Assembly (NCBI RefSeq): GCF_900129445.1
Contig: NZ_FQVT01000001.1
Location: forward strand, 682,001 to 746,000
Length of the DNA stretch: 64,000 nucleotides
DNA from: Salegentibacter echinorum
Lineage (GTDB): Bacteria > Bacteroidota > Bacteroidia > Flavobacteriales > Flavobacteriaceae
Reading direction: 5' to 3'
Positions within the stretch are counted from its first letter, which is position 1. Each line of letters opens with the position of its first letter. The position numbers and the translations under genes are program-made. A model generated the notes under the pieces. It ran no database searches, had not been told where the DNA came from, and saw nothing but the letters and a program-made list of their open reading frames with translations. This document shows positions 9,050-17,171 of the stretch, in pieces.

Positions 9050-9559
9050 TTAGGCTAAAATATCTTGTTTTAAAGTTGCAGCGGGGGTGGAGTCTCCCTT
9101 AAATTCTCCAAAAAGTTCGATTAGTTTCTCACGCCTATAGTCGAAAATCTCGTTTAATTTGGGAGCCACTAAAAACGGATGCACCATTTGTCCCAAAAAT
9201 CCCATTGGTAATTTATAATCAACAATATCTTCCATTTCCACGCCACCATCAATTTCCTTTATAAAATGTTTGTGGTGCCATAGGGAATAGGGACCAAAAC
9301 GCTGTTCATCTACAAAATACTCTTTGTCTTTAACGTGCGTGATTTCGGTTACCCATTTGGTTTTTATCCCGGCAATTGGGGTCACAATATATTGAATGAT
9401 TTGCCCGGGAAACATGGATCTATCTCCTCCAGATAGAATATCAAAACTCATATAATCTGGCGTGATGGTCTTTAGATTTTCGGGACTGGAAAGAAAATCC
9501 CAGGCTTCTTGCAGGGAAATAGGTAACTTTTGAATTGACCTTTTAGTATAAATTTTCAT
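9050..9559 (-). CDS. SRPBCC-fold protein, first gene of the photolyase operon
   Basis: 169 residues with the START/Bet v 1-like signature: it opens with a beta strand and SLQEAWDFLSSPENLKTITPDYMSFDIL, has an edge strand with TKWVTEITHVKDKEYFVDEQRFGPYSLWHHKH, and ends in a long helix (HPFLVAPKLNEIFDYRREKLIELFG). These proteins are often annotated as ligand-binding or cell-division-inhibitor SulA-like, although they are not related to the E. coli SulA protease substrate. The gene is 16 bases ahead of the SDR gene. Its role in the light-response operon is unknown; binding of a hydrophobic ligand is the family-level guess. Confidence 0.88.
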   Translation of the reverse strand: MKIYTKRSIQKLPISLQEAWDFLSSPENLKTITPDYMSFDILSGGDRSMFPGQIIQYIVTPIAGIKTKWVTEITHVKDKEYFVDEQRFGPYSLWHHKHFIKEIDGGVEMEDIVDYKLPMGFLGQMVHPFLVAPKLNEIFDYRREKLIELFGEFKGDSTPAATLKQDILA

Positions 9560-9589
9560 CGCGTTAATTTGAAATAAAATTAAGTGAAG

Positions 9590-9625
9590 TTTTGTTTAGG
9601 TTAAAATATATTAAGTTAAACAAAA
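9590..9625. promoter_or_regulatory. 36-bp near-palindrome upstream of the SRPBCC-SDR-photolyase operon
   Basis: The segment begins TTTTGTTTA and ends TTAAACAAAA, and most intervening bases also match their reverse-complement partner, around a centre of ATAT. It lies 31 bases before the operon's first ATG at 9559, where a promoter is expected. Further upstream, related AT-rich words (AAATAAACTAAC, TTAATCAAAC) continue to about 9655. This fits an operator for a dimeric regulator. The identity of the regulator is inference; MerR-type light-responsive repressors control comparable operons elsewhere. Confidence 0.5.
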
Positions 9626-9822
9626 TATAAATAAACTAACAGTTTTAATCAAACAGCGATTAATAGAGCTCAAACCGAAATTTAGCTAAATATAAAAAAA
9701 CCGCTTTCTTTCTAAGTTAATATTTATTGTTGGAATGTGATTTTTACACTAATTCTTAAACACTGCAAAGTAAATTTAATGATTTAGCATTATATTTAAA
9801 CATTCTAAAAACAAACTACATT

Positions 9823-10668
9823 ATGAAAAGACTAATTTTACTTTTATCCTTTGCCGGTTTAATCGCTACCGGAAACGCACAAGTACAAACACCACAGCCC
9901 AGCCCATTTACAAAAGTGGAACAAAAGGTGGGGCTTACCGATGTTACTTTAGCCTATTCGAGACCGGCCACTCGCGAACGTGAAATTTTTGGGGAATTGG
10001 TTCCTTTTGGAAAAGTATGGCGCACCGGGGCGAATGAAAATACTAAAATTACCTTCAGCGATGCAGTGACGATAGAAGGTAAAACCCTGGAGGCGGGAAC
10101 TTATGCTATTTATACAATTCCGCAGGAAAATCAATGGGAAGTGATTTTTTATACTGATGCTTCTAATTGGGGGAATCCGCAGGAATGGGATGAATCTAAA
10201 GTTGCGGTAAAAGCTACTGCTGAAGTTGAGCAGCTGCCTTTTAAAATGAATACCTTTACCATTCTAATTAATGATCTTAAAATGGATGCTGCCACACTTA
10301 GTTTCGTTTGGGATCAAACGGTAGCCAGTTTAGACTTTCAAGTTCCTACCGGGAAAAAGGCTATGGCCAGTATCGATAAAATAATGAACGGGCCGGGTGC
10401 ACAAGATTATTATGCGGCGGCAAGTTATTATCACGATGCCGATAAAGACCTCGAAAAAGCTTATGCCTGGGTTAATAAAGCTATCGAAATGGGCAATCCA
10501 GACACTTATTGGATGTTGCGGAAAAAGTCATTAATCGCTGCCGATTTAGGTAAAAAGGAAGAAGCTATTGCCGCCGCTAAAAAATCTTTAGCCGCCGCTG
10601 AAAAAGCCGGAAACCAGGATTATGTAAAAATGAACAAAGACTCTTTAAAGGAGTGGGGGGCAAATTAG
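9823..10668 (+). CDS. Secreted DUF2911 protein with C-terminal TPR-like helices
   Basis: 281 residues. The N-terminus has a Sec signal peptide (KRLILLLSFAGLIATGNAQ, cleavage probably after NAQ). The DUF2911 domain (about residues 25-170) contains YSRPATREREIFGELVPFGK, WRTGANENTKITF and LEAGTYAIYTIP, the usual family words. The C-terminal ~100 residues are Ala/Lys-rich helices arranged like tetratricopeptide repeats (EKAYAWVNKAIEMGNPDTYW, KKEEAIAAAKKSLAAAEKA). The function of DUF2911 is unknown; periplasmic location is inferred. Monocistronic. Confidence 0.92.
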   Translation: MKRLILLLSFAGLIATGNAQVQTPQPSPFTKVEQKVGLTDVTLAYSRPATREREIFGELVPFGKVWRTGANENTKITFSDAVTIEGKTLEAGTYAIYTIPQENQWEVIFYTDASNWGNPQEWDESKVAVKATAEVEQLPFKMNTFTILINDLKMDAATLSFVWDQTVASLDFQVPTGKKAMASIDKIMNGPGAQDYYAAASYYHDADKDLEKAYAWVNKAIEMGNPDTYWMLRKKSLIAADLGKKEEAIAAAKKSLAAAEKAGNQDYVKMNKDSLKEWGAN

Positions 10669-10936
10669 AAATTCTAGTTCATGATTCAAAGTTCGAGATT
10701 CAAGGTTTTGCGAATGTAAACCGATTTCTACAGCGCGGCCTTGAATCATTTTTTATAAATCTACTACATTAGCGTTCTATCTTTATCGCACTGTTTTGTA
10801 GTGCAAGCTGGTTGAGGATTAATATGCTTAAGCATCTGTCTAAAAATAACTGCCTATAATTTAGGTGTTTTCTTTCCAGACAGCGTGAGGAGGGTTTAAC
10901 CACCAGGACAGGATATTTGCGCTAATTTGTGAACGC

Positions 10937-11581
10937 TTAAACCTCTAATTTTTTCAGTTCTTTATAATTTTTATTAAGACGGCGCAGTAAGATCCCATAA
11001 ATTAATCTGTAAAAAAGCCATAGTAAACCAAGAAAAATTCCAAGTCCGCCAATGGTCATTCCTATAAGAATAAGCCAGCGAGTGGTATCAAATTCATAAG
11101 TTTCAGGATTTTCTATTACCGTGTTAGCCACGTGATAAGTAATAGTTTTATATAAGGTAAATAAAATTAAAACCGCGTTGGAGATTAGCACAAAACCAAT
11201 ATAACGTTTTACGGTTTTTCGTGTTTTTAAAATATTTTTAATCAATAATTTAATATTATCGGTAACAGAAATTCGTTTATAGTTTTTGTAAAAACAAAAA
11301 ATAAAATAGAAAGTGATCAAATAAGAAATAACCGAAAATACAATAACCTCGGTGGTCATATTTAGCGCTTCTATTTGCTCCCATTGATGCTTGTCTGATA
11401 AGATAATGCTAAGCGCTGCCCAGAATAGAAACTCTGCGATACTTATGATAAAGATCCATTTTACAATAGAAGAGGAACGCTTCCAAAGCAATTTATAAAT
11501 TTCATTATAAGAAAAGTGGGGCAGACTGCCTTCCCGCTTTTTCCAATCCTTTTTTAATAAATCCAATCCGTCATCTACCAT
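10937..11581 (-). CDS. Four-helix membrane protein paired with an ECF sigma factor
   Basis: 214 residues with a soluble N-terminus of about 35 residues (LLKKDWKKREGSLPHFSYNEIYKLL) followed by hydrophobic segments near 38-58, 80-103, 130-148 and 178-199. It begins 3 bases after the sigma factor stop, so the two are co-transcribed. A cytosolic N-terminal helix followed by membrane spans fits a membrane-bound anti-sigma factor or sigma-regulator. I see no zinc-binding anti-sigma motif, so that role is inferred from context only. Confidence 0.8.
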   Translation of the reverse strand: MVDDGLDLLKKDWKKREGSLPHFSYNEIYKLLWKRSSSIVKWIFIISIAEFLFWAALSIILSDKHQWEQIEALNMTTEVIVFSVISYLITFYFIFCFYKNYKRISVTDNIKLLIKNILKTRKTVKRYIGFVLISNAVLILFTLYKTITYHVANTVIENPETYEFDTTRWLILIGMTIGGLGIFLGLLWLFYRLIYGILLRRLNKNYKELKKLEV

Positions 11582-11584
11582 CTA

Positions 11585-12079
11585 CTAAGGATTTAAAATA
11601 TTTTTTAATTTTGTTTTGAGCCTGTTCATTTTTACTCTTGCATTTACTTCGGTAATCCCCAGGGTGTCCGAAATTTCTCTGTAGTTCTTATCTTCCAGGT
11701 ATAAAAAAACCAGGGCTTTTTCAATATCGTTTAATTGCTGGATAGCAGAATACATGACTTTTAGTTGTTCTTCTGTTTCTCCATCGTATTCTTCAGCTTT
11801 AATTTTAAAATCTACACTGTCAAAATCTTGCGTTCTTATACTTCTTTTCTTTTTTCGGTATAAGGTAATCGCAGTATTTAATGCTACCCGGTACATCCAG
11901 GTACTAAACTTGGCTTCGCCTCTAAATTTTGGGTATGCCTTCCACAACTGTATAGTTATTTCCTGAAAAAGATCGTTGTGGGAATCTTTGTCATTAGTAT
12001 AAATGCGACATATTTTATGTGCAATATTCTGGTGTTTTTCCAGATTGGTTACAAATTGATGTTCTAATTCCTTATTCAA
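11585..12079 (-). CDS. ECF-type RNA polymerase sigma-70 factor
   Basis: 164 residues. Region 2 contains LFQEITIQLWKAYPKF and GEAKFSTWMYRVALNTAI. Region 4 near the C-terminus has the helix-turn-helix NYREISDTLGITEVNARVKM. The short acidic linker between regions 2 and 4 is typical of extracytoplasmic-function sigma factors. The only start in frame before region 2 is TTG at 12079, giving an N-terminus MNKELEHQFV. It leads a two-gene unit with a membrane protein that may regulate it. Confidence 0.93.
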   Translation of the reverse strand: MNKELEHQFVTNLEKHQNIAHKICRIYTNDKDSHNDLFQEITIQLWKAYPKFRGEAKFSTWMYRVALNTAITLYRKKKRSIRTQDFDSVDFKIKAEEYDGETEEQLKVMYSAIQQLNDIEKALVFLYLEDKNYREISDTLGITEVNARVKMNRLKTKLKNILNP

Positions 12080-12839
12080 AATTATTGGTTGGCAATTATA
12101 AGTAGTGAACTTGACGAAAATGTTACAAGAATGTATAAAATGGGATTAAGTTTTAAAAAAATTTCTGGCAGCGATTGAGAAAAGGTACCTTTGAAGAAGT
12201 TGAAGTAAAATTCGCCCATTGAAAAAGGGTTTTAAATTATTGCTGAAATATAAAGAAATTTCTTTGTAAAAAGTTTTAAAAATTAAACACATTAATTCAT
12301 AAAATAAAATCTTATGAGTATTCCAGGAGCAAACTTAGCAAGGCTTGTAATTATTAGTGGTGGTATGCCGACATGGCCCTGGTGAGAAAACTTATTGATA
12401 AAAACGTGCAAACGATGATCTTAGGTTGCTATAACTACTATGCATCAACCTTTGCTTTACCAGGTTTTTACTTTTGTTTTAGGGCCCGAGTAAACTTTGA
12501 TTTTTTATCTTTATTGACTGTCGTAAAATATTATTTTTCGTTCGAAAGGTTCTATAAGGACCAGAAATACACAAATGGCAATTTTTGTTTTCTCTATGGT
12601 TCTAATAATAGGAATATAAAATACATACTTTTAATAAATCTTATTGCACGCTTGGTATTTCAGTAGTTTTTTGAATCATTAGAAATTATTCCTATCTTTA
12701 ATAAAGTGCGTAGTTTCCACCTGCTTGCTAAAAAAAAACTAATAAACTCGGGTCACTTCCCATCAACCGATTGTCAAGAGCATATTATTTGATCCTGGCA
12801 TGCAATCATACATATTTGTGAAACAAAAATTATCGGTTT
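12080..12839. other. 760-base region without a convincing gene
   Basis: AT-rich. A 23-codon frame at 12314-12385 (ATG to TGA) starts after an A-rich leader and ends in MPTWPW; there is nothing else to support expression. A longer frame (12373-12666) has an amino-acid composition unlike its neighbours (many Phe, Tyr, Cys) and is probably chance. No RNA structure, terminator or mobile-element end is evident. Confidence 0.4.
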
Positions 12840-13445
12840 ATGAATTCTATTTTATGCAAAATGCTGATAGTGTTTTTCGCTGCTAATTCCTGGGTTTCAG
12901 TAACAACACCTAAAATTCAGAATAAAACAATTAGTGAGTGTTTATTACAGAAGAGCTGCGTAATCGTTGTACAGGAAGTTCCGCTCACCGAAGATAAAAT
13001 ACTAAAATTTATGAAATCCAGAATGGCAACATTTGAACTAAAGCGTAGGATGAAGTCGCAAGCCAATAAATATGAAAATCTTATCCAGGAGTTTTATAAA
13101 AAGCGCAAAGGATTGCTGCAAAATCATGGCTGGGATGTAGATGATTTTGAAGACACAGAAAGCAGGATTTATGCTGCGATAAATGCAATGGAAACAAAAG
13201 CCTCACTTAAAAGTGAAGCCGATTTTAAAAAGGAAATTGCTGAGGTTGAGGCTAATAGTTACCTTTCGCAGAAACAAAAAGCAGAAACCATAAAATTATT
13301 AAAACTTGATAGAAATAATATTAAGGAAACTTTTATAAATCCTTCCAGGACAGATTGGCCTGCTGTAAAAATCTATAAAAATAAATTAGAACATCTCACG
13401 AACTATATTAATGGGAATCGTCCCGATGCACCGGTAATAGAGTAA
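12840..13445 (+). CDS. Hypothetical secreted, helix-rich protein
   Basis: 201 residues with a short hydrophobic N-terminus (LCKMLIVFFAANSWVSVTT) that could be a signal peptide or anchor. The rest is mostly charged helix (ENLIQEFYKKRKGLLQNHG, FKKEIAEVEANSYLSQKQKAE), with regular spacing suggestive of coiled coil. Two cysteines occur near residues 34-39. I recognise no family. It is the only rightward gene of the accessory block between 12 and 20 kb and has no operon partner. Codon use is consistent with a real gene. Confidence 0.6.
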   Translation: MNSILCKMLIVFFAANSWVSVTTPKIQNKTISECLLQKSCVIVVQEVPLTEDKILKFMKSRMATFELKRRMKSQANKYENLIQEFYKKRKGLLQNHGWDVDDFEDTESRIYAAINAMETKASLKSEADFKKEIAEVEANSYLSQKQKAETIKLLKLDRNNIKETFINPSRTDWPAVKIYKNKLEHLTNYINGNRPDAPVIE

Positions 13446-13524
13446 AGGGGGGGCGCTTCTCCTGGGTGTTTTTAGGTTTGTTTTCACCTGGTATGATTAT
13501 TATCGAATGGGAAATAAAAAATCT

Positions 13525-13640
13525 AACCATCGGTGGCCACCCACAAATATCTGTCATTAGGGTCACTCCAAAAGCAATATACCCACTCCAGCAACTGGAT
13601 TACCCGTGTCGTTTGGTAATTGCCCTGCAAGAACGAATAA
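13525..13640 (-). pseudogene. Remnant of a lipoprotein paralogous to the gene at 14882-15490
   Basis: Read leftward, one frame gives FWSDPNDRYLWVATDG followed by a stop. This matches SWSDLGGGQLRVAANG of the neighbouring broken lipoprotein gene (14882-15490). Just upstream, a second frame gives GNPVAGVG, corresponding to EVSDVGD in the same protein, so the match continues across a frameshift. There is no start codon, and the rest of the gene is missing. It looks like the tail of a decayed duplicate. Confidence 0.45.
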
Positions 13641-13643
13641 TTA

Positions 13644-14210
13644 CTATTTTTGCCTTTCAATTATAAACTCCCCTTCAATAGTTGCTTTTCGATGACTTTT
13701 TGAATATAAGGTTCCAGAGAACGTACCTTCTGCGCGAGTATTATTGATGGTCGTAAAGGTGATTTTTGCTTCGCCTCGTTTTCCATCTTTATTAGTATTG
13801 TTAGAGCCAAAACTTTCCTTTAGCGGAATTTCACTTTTCATGTTTGAAATGGACAAATAGGCACCTTTCTCGTAAATTTTATTTTGTAAAGGTTCTGAAT
13901 CCTTCACTTCAATCATGACTATTAGCTTATAATCTGTAATATTTGCCTCAAATTTACTGGGTAAACTCAAAATCCCTTGTTTGCTTCTAGCTACCATTTC
14001 GATGGTACGTCCATCATCAAAATTAATAGTTGCATAAGTACCAGTCTTTTTTCTAGTTTTGGAAGTGGACGCACTATCATTGATGCCATTTTTAGTTTTG
14101 GAAGATGACGTATTATCAACGTCATTTTCATTTTTTGAAATGTCTTTACAACCTACGAGAATTATTCCGAAGATTGCCAAGAGCATTACTAAGTATCTTG
14201 CTTTAGACAT
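13644..14210 (-). CDS. Hypothetical lipoprotein, DUF6252-like
   Basis: 188 residues. The lipoprotein signal MSKARYLVMLLAIFGIILVGC ends in the lipobox LVGC (Cys21). Next comes a low-complexity linker in which SSKTKNG and TSKTRKKTG are an imperfect duplication. The C-terminal beta domain contains IEMVARSKQGILSL and finishes with AEGTFSGTLYSKSHRKATIEGEFII. The last pattern (GTFxxTLY...TxEGxF) also appears at the C-terminus of the lipoprotein at 18090-18725, so the two are distant paralogues. Probably anchored in the outer membrane; function unknown. Confidence 0.8.
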   Translation of the reverse strand: MSKARYLVMLLAIFGIILVGCKDISKNENDVDNTSSSKTKNGINDSASTSKTRKKTGTYATINFDDGRTIEMVARSKQGILSLPSKFEANITDYKLIVMIEVKDSEPLQNKIYEKGAYLSISNMKSEIPLKESFGSNNTNKDGKRGEAKITFTTINNTRAEGTFSGTLYSKSHRKATIEGEFIIERQK

Positions 14211-14330
14211 AATTGGTTGTTTTAATTACTTTTAATTCTTTAAATAGCTTATAAACAGACCGGAAAGAACCAATTCACGGTTGGTATTCCCAGAACAATA
14301 AACCATTTAAAATTTTATAAAAAACAGGAC

Positions 14331-14822
14331 TCAATCCAGTTTCATAAAAACAAAAACGAAAGGTTCAAATCCTGGTTTTGCTCTGTCCCGACGGCTTCTA
14401 GTGCCTTGAGGAATTTCCTCTAACTTTAAAGTGGTTTCGTTAATCTGCATAATCCTAAATTTTGTGATAGGCGGAAAAGGACGATCCTGATAGCGACGGA
14501 GTTTTGATAATTCAATATTCAGAATCTTACCGTCTACGTGATACCTACCAATAAGATATTCATGAATTACACAACTTTCATCATACCATCGCAATTTCAT
14601 TTTACCATCTGATGAAAAACGCAGGCGGTCGCCCTCTCTGCGGCATATATTTTGGTAATCTTCAAGCTGACTGTTTGATTGTTTGTTTAAAAACCCTGTT
14701 TTTTCGAAGGTCTAACTACCCCAAAGACTACCGGGAAGTGGCTGTTGCAACGTGACGCAGCTCGACATCATAAAGCAAACAAACAGTACTGAAAAGATAT
14801 TACGTGATATTAAGGTATTCAT
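14331..14822 (-). pseudogene. Lipocalin-like lipoprotein interrupted by an amber codon
   Basis: From the ATG at 14822 the frame encodes a lipoprotein signal with lipobox MSSC (Cys22) and reaches GSLWGS at residue 36. Codon 37 (14714-14712) is TAG. The same frame then continues without interruption for 126 codons to the stop at 14331, beginning TFEKTGFLNKQ. Restoring TGG at codon 37 would give SLWGSWTFEKTG, close to the usual GxW entry motif of lipocalin-like domains. The intact length would be 163 residues. Downstream ATGs (e.g. 14600) could yield only a fragment without a signal peptide. Confidence 0.75.
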
Positions 14823-14881
14823 CAGTATTTTGTTTTAGCGAGTTTATAAAATTGAAATTTTAATATGTTAATTTCTGGAGG

Positions 14882-15490
14882 TTACATTCTTTCAATCACT
14901 TTTTTGGCCAAGGTGGACGTTTTATCAATCATTTCTTGGGTATCGTCGAGTTTTTCACCCCGTATTACTCTTGCAGAATAAGACACATAAAAGATATATC
15001 CATTGGCGGCCACTCGCAACTGGCCACCACCGAGGTCGCTCCACGAAGCCCGGTCGCCAACGTCGGATACCTCTTTGGGTTGCCATTTTTTATAGACCCC
15101 GTTATTTTGGCCTTTCCAAGCCGCATCAATTTGGCTATTTGTCCGTTTCTTTCCACGGGCAAAATTAAGGCTGACGGTATAAAAAACTGTTTGATCTTTC
15201 GATGTCCACTCATAACTACAAATGGACCCCCGGCTTTCTTTTTGGATCAACTCAACGTCATCGTTCAAGTTAAAGACCTCTTGGATGTCCTTTTTGGGTC
15301 AACAGCTGGCAGATGTCGGTACGTTTGCTTGAACCGGCAAAGCTCTCATCATTTTCTAATTGATCCATTTGATCATTTAGGTTTTCTTTACTTTCCTCTC
15401 TTTTTTGGTCTTTACAGGAGGTTCCTATACTGAGTATAAAAACAATCAAAAAAAGTTCGGGATATTAGATAAGTTGAATATTATGTTCAT
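14882..15490 (-). pseudogene. Lipoprotein gene with two frameshifts
   Basis: The C-terminal 128 codons (14882-15268) have no ATG start. In the adjacent frame directly upstream lies a lipoprotein N-terminus (LIVFILSIGTSC then KDQKREESKENLN) that runs to TDICQLLTQK at about 15291. Skipping one base in the AAAAAGG run (15290-15296) joins it to DIQEVFNLNDDVEL. A second shift is needed at the seven-A run (plus strand, 15448-15454): one more base would connect the ATG at 15490 (MNIIFNLSNIPNFF) to the signal peptide. Both lesions are in homopolymers, so sequencing error is possible. Confidence 0.7.
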
Positions 15491-15607
15491 TTTTTTTCAG
15501 TGTTTAAAAATTAAAAAAATGGTCTTTTAGAACTACTATGTGATCTATTCGTGTCTTTTTAGATAACGTTTATAGTTGCTGTTCCTGGGTTTTCAATTCA
15601 ACCGTTC

Positions 15608-16957
15608 TTATGGATTTTCGAGGTCGGTAAGTTCTTTTCCACCCCAATCAGAAAATAGTTTTTCGGTATCATCCAGGGTTAAATTGGCATATTCCAGATG
15701 AGACTTTGGTGCAGATCTAAGGCTTAGTCCATATTCAAAACACCTGGTAAAGACCACATCGTGAATTTTTAGAAACTTTGAACGTTCAAGTCTTACTACT
15801 CCATTGGGAGATCCTGTGGTAGAGCCTCCATTTCTAAAATTTACGTGGGAAATTTCATTTAGAGGGCTACTTGAATCTATAGTAAATCCAATCCAAAATC
15901 CGGGAACATCGTGTTCGCCACGAATAATAATGGGATCTTCTTCGGTACCTACCATGACCAAAGAGGCTTTGTTGGATAGGTGCATCCAGTTTTGTGCAGA
16001 CATTATAATTTCTGTACCAGGTTCTACGGTAAGCACACCATCGCTGAACCTAAAATTATCCTGAAGAAAATAGGGGACATCTAAACGAGCCCAGGTAACA
16101 TCTCCTTTTAACCGCTCACGATCAATATGGATGTAGTCCTTTTCATTTCCAGAAAAACTATTACTGCCATTGAACATGCGTAAACGGGTTACATTGGCTT
16201 TTACAGGAATGTTATTTTTTGTGAACGTGCAGTTGTTCATTTGTATGTTATGCACGTCTTTCCCTACATTATCACTAGCTAACATCCCCGCAGTTTTACT
16301 ATTTGAAAAAGTACAGTTGTCAAGACTTAAATTGGTTTTTTCCCGGTAGATTTCTAAAGCTGCTTTTGAACCCCCGGCATAATCTACGGTAACATAGCTC
16401 AACTTATTATTTGCATTGGGGCTCTCTGTATGAATACCACGCCAATAGCCTTTTGTTTCTTCTCTTCCTATTAGAATAATTGGTTTTTCTGCAGTACCTT
16501 CCATTTTAAAGGAAGATTTAGTAGTGAAATTCAATCCTGCGTCTTGTTCAAAAGCGATAACAACACCAGGCTCGATGTTTAATTTGCCATCAATTCTCGT
16601 CATACAGGGAATAATATAATCTACCTGAGCTTCCGGATTATTTTTCAAAACGGTATTGGGGTTCTCCCTAAAATAATTACAGTCCAACTCTATTGGTGCG
16701 GAATTTCCTTCCGGGGAGTCGGGGCTGGTGATGCCGGCATCTTCTTCTGCAATATGCGAGTTATTGCCTCCCGATCGATCTGGGCTTGTGAATTCTTTAT
16801 CTTTTGTTTCTGATTGGCTCTCGATTTGCTCTAACTTATTAACGTCACCATCTGAATTTTTCTCTTTGTCCTTCTTGTCCTCACCACAACCGGTAAAGAT
16901 GAAGCCGATCAATAACAGAAATAATACGGTTTTAATTTTGAGTTGAATTGTCTTCAT
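15608..16957 (-). CDS. Lipoprotein with right-handed parallel beta-helix
   Basis: 449 residues. The signal peptide ends at lipobox FTGC (Cys24), followed by a charged Lys/Asp/Ser linker containing a repeated motif (TSPDRSGGN, TSPDSPEGN). Two similar halves then each carry GxLxVEPGxxI plus a LxMxGTxExPIII segment (IEPGVVIAFEQDAGLNF and VEPGTEIIMSAQNWMHL), with Asn-rich ladders typical of right-handed beta-helices. Such proteins sit at the cell surface or in the periplasm and often bind polysaccharide, but no catalytic motif is visible. Function unknown. Confidence 0.85.
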   Translation of the reverse strand: MKTIQLKIKTVLFLLLIGFIFTGCGEDKKDKEKNSDGDVNKLEQIESQSETKDKEFTSPDRSGGNNSHIAEEDAGITSPDSPEGNSAPIELDCNYFRENPNTVLKNNPEAQVDYIIPCMTRIDGKLNIEPGVVIAFEQDAGLNFTTKSSFKMEGTAEKPIILIGREETKGYWRGIHTESPNANNKLSYVTVDYAGGSKAALEIYREKTNLSLDNCTFSNSKTAGMLASDNVGKDVHNIQMNNCTFTKNNIPVKANVTRLRMFNGSNSFSGNEKDYIHIDRERLKGDVTWARLDVPYFLQDNFRFSDGVLTVEPGTEIIMSAQNWMHLSNKASLVMVGTEEDPIIIRGEHDVPGFWIGFTIDSSSPLNEISHVNFRNGGSTTGSPNGVVRLERSKFLKIHDVVFTRCFEYGLSLRSAPKSHLEYANLTLDDTEKLFSDWGGKELTDLENP

Positions 16958-17036
16958 TTTTACAAGGTTTTTGAAAGGTTTATAGTTTATTTCTTTTTGG
17001 CTCTAGTGTAACACTACGTTAAAAATATCTTAGTCT

Positions 17037-17120
17037 GTCATTCAGAATCTTTCGTCTTTATCTTTGCGCAATAAAGAGTCTTTATTCAAAGAGAATAGAT
17101 TCCTCCTACTTAGGAATGAC
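17037..17120. repeat. GTCATTC...GAATGAC hairpin repeat
   Basis: Outer arms GTCATTC (17037-17043) and GAATGAC (17114-17120), and inner arms AATCT/AGATT, form a long imperfect hairpin. It lies between the beta-helix lipoprotein and the DUF4412 gene. It resembles the larger element at 50401-50533, which also has GTCATT/AATGAC arms. Confidence 0.5.
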
Positions 17121-17171
17121 TGCTCATTTTAGCTTGATTGAACTAGAGTCTTCTTTTATAGTTACAAGTGA

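Noticed and set aside
10680-10730. GTTCGAGATTC-like word resembling a tRNA T-arm
   Set aside because: Not surrounded by acceptor, D- or anticodon-arm pairings. It is part of a tandem-like word series (GATTCAAAGTTCGAGATTCAAGG), not a tRNA.
12314-12385. 23-codon ORF ending MPTWPW
   Set aside because: It has an ATG after an A-rich leader and could be a peptide, but there is no coupling, neighbour or motif that would support it. Left out of the gene list.
12373-12666. 97-codon rightward frame
   Set aside because: Rich in Phe, Tyr and Cys, with no recognisable domain or leader. It overlaps the small 12314 frame and has no conserved features. Most likely a chance frame in AT-rich DNA.
13466-13666. 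66-codon rightward frame
   Set aside because: The opposite strand carries the pseudogene remnant with protein-level similarity to a neighbour; the plus-strand frame is its shadow.
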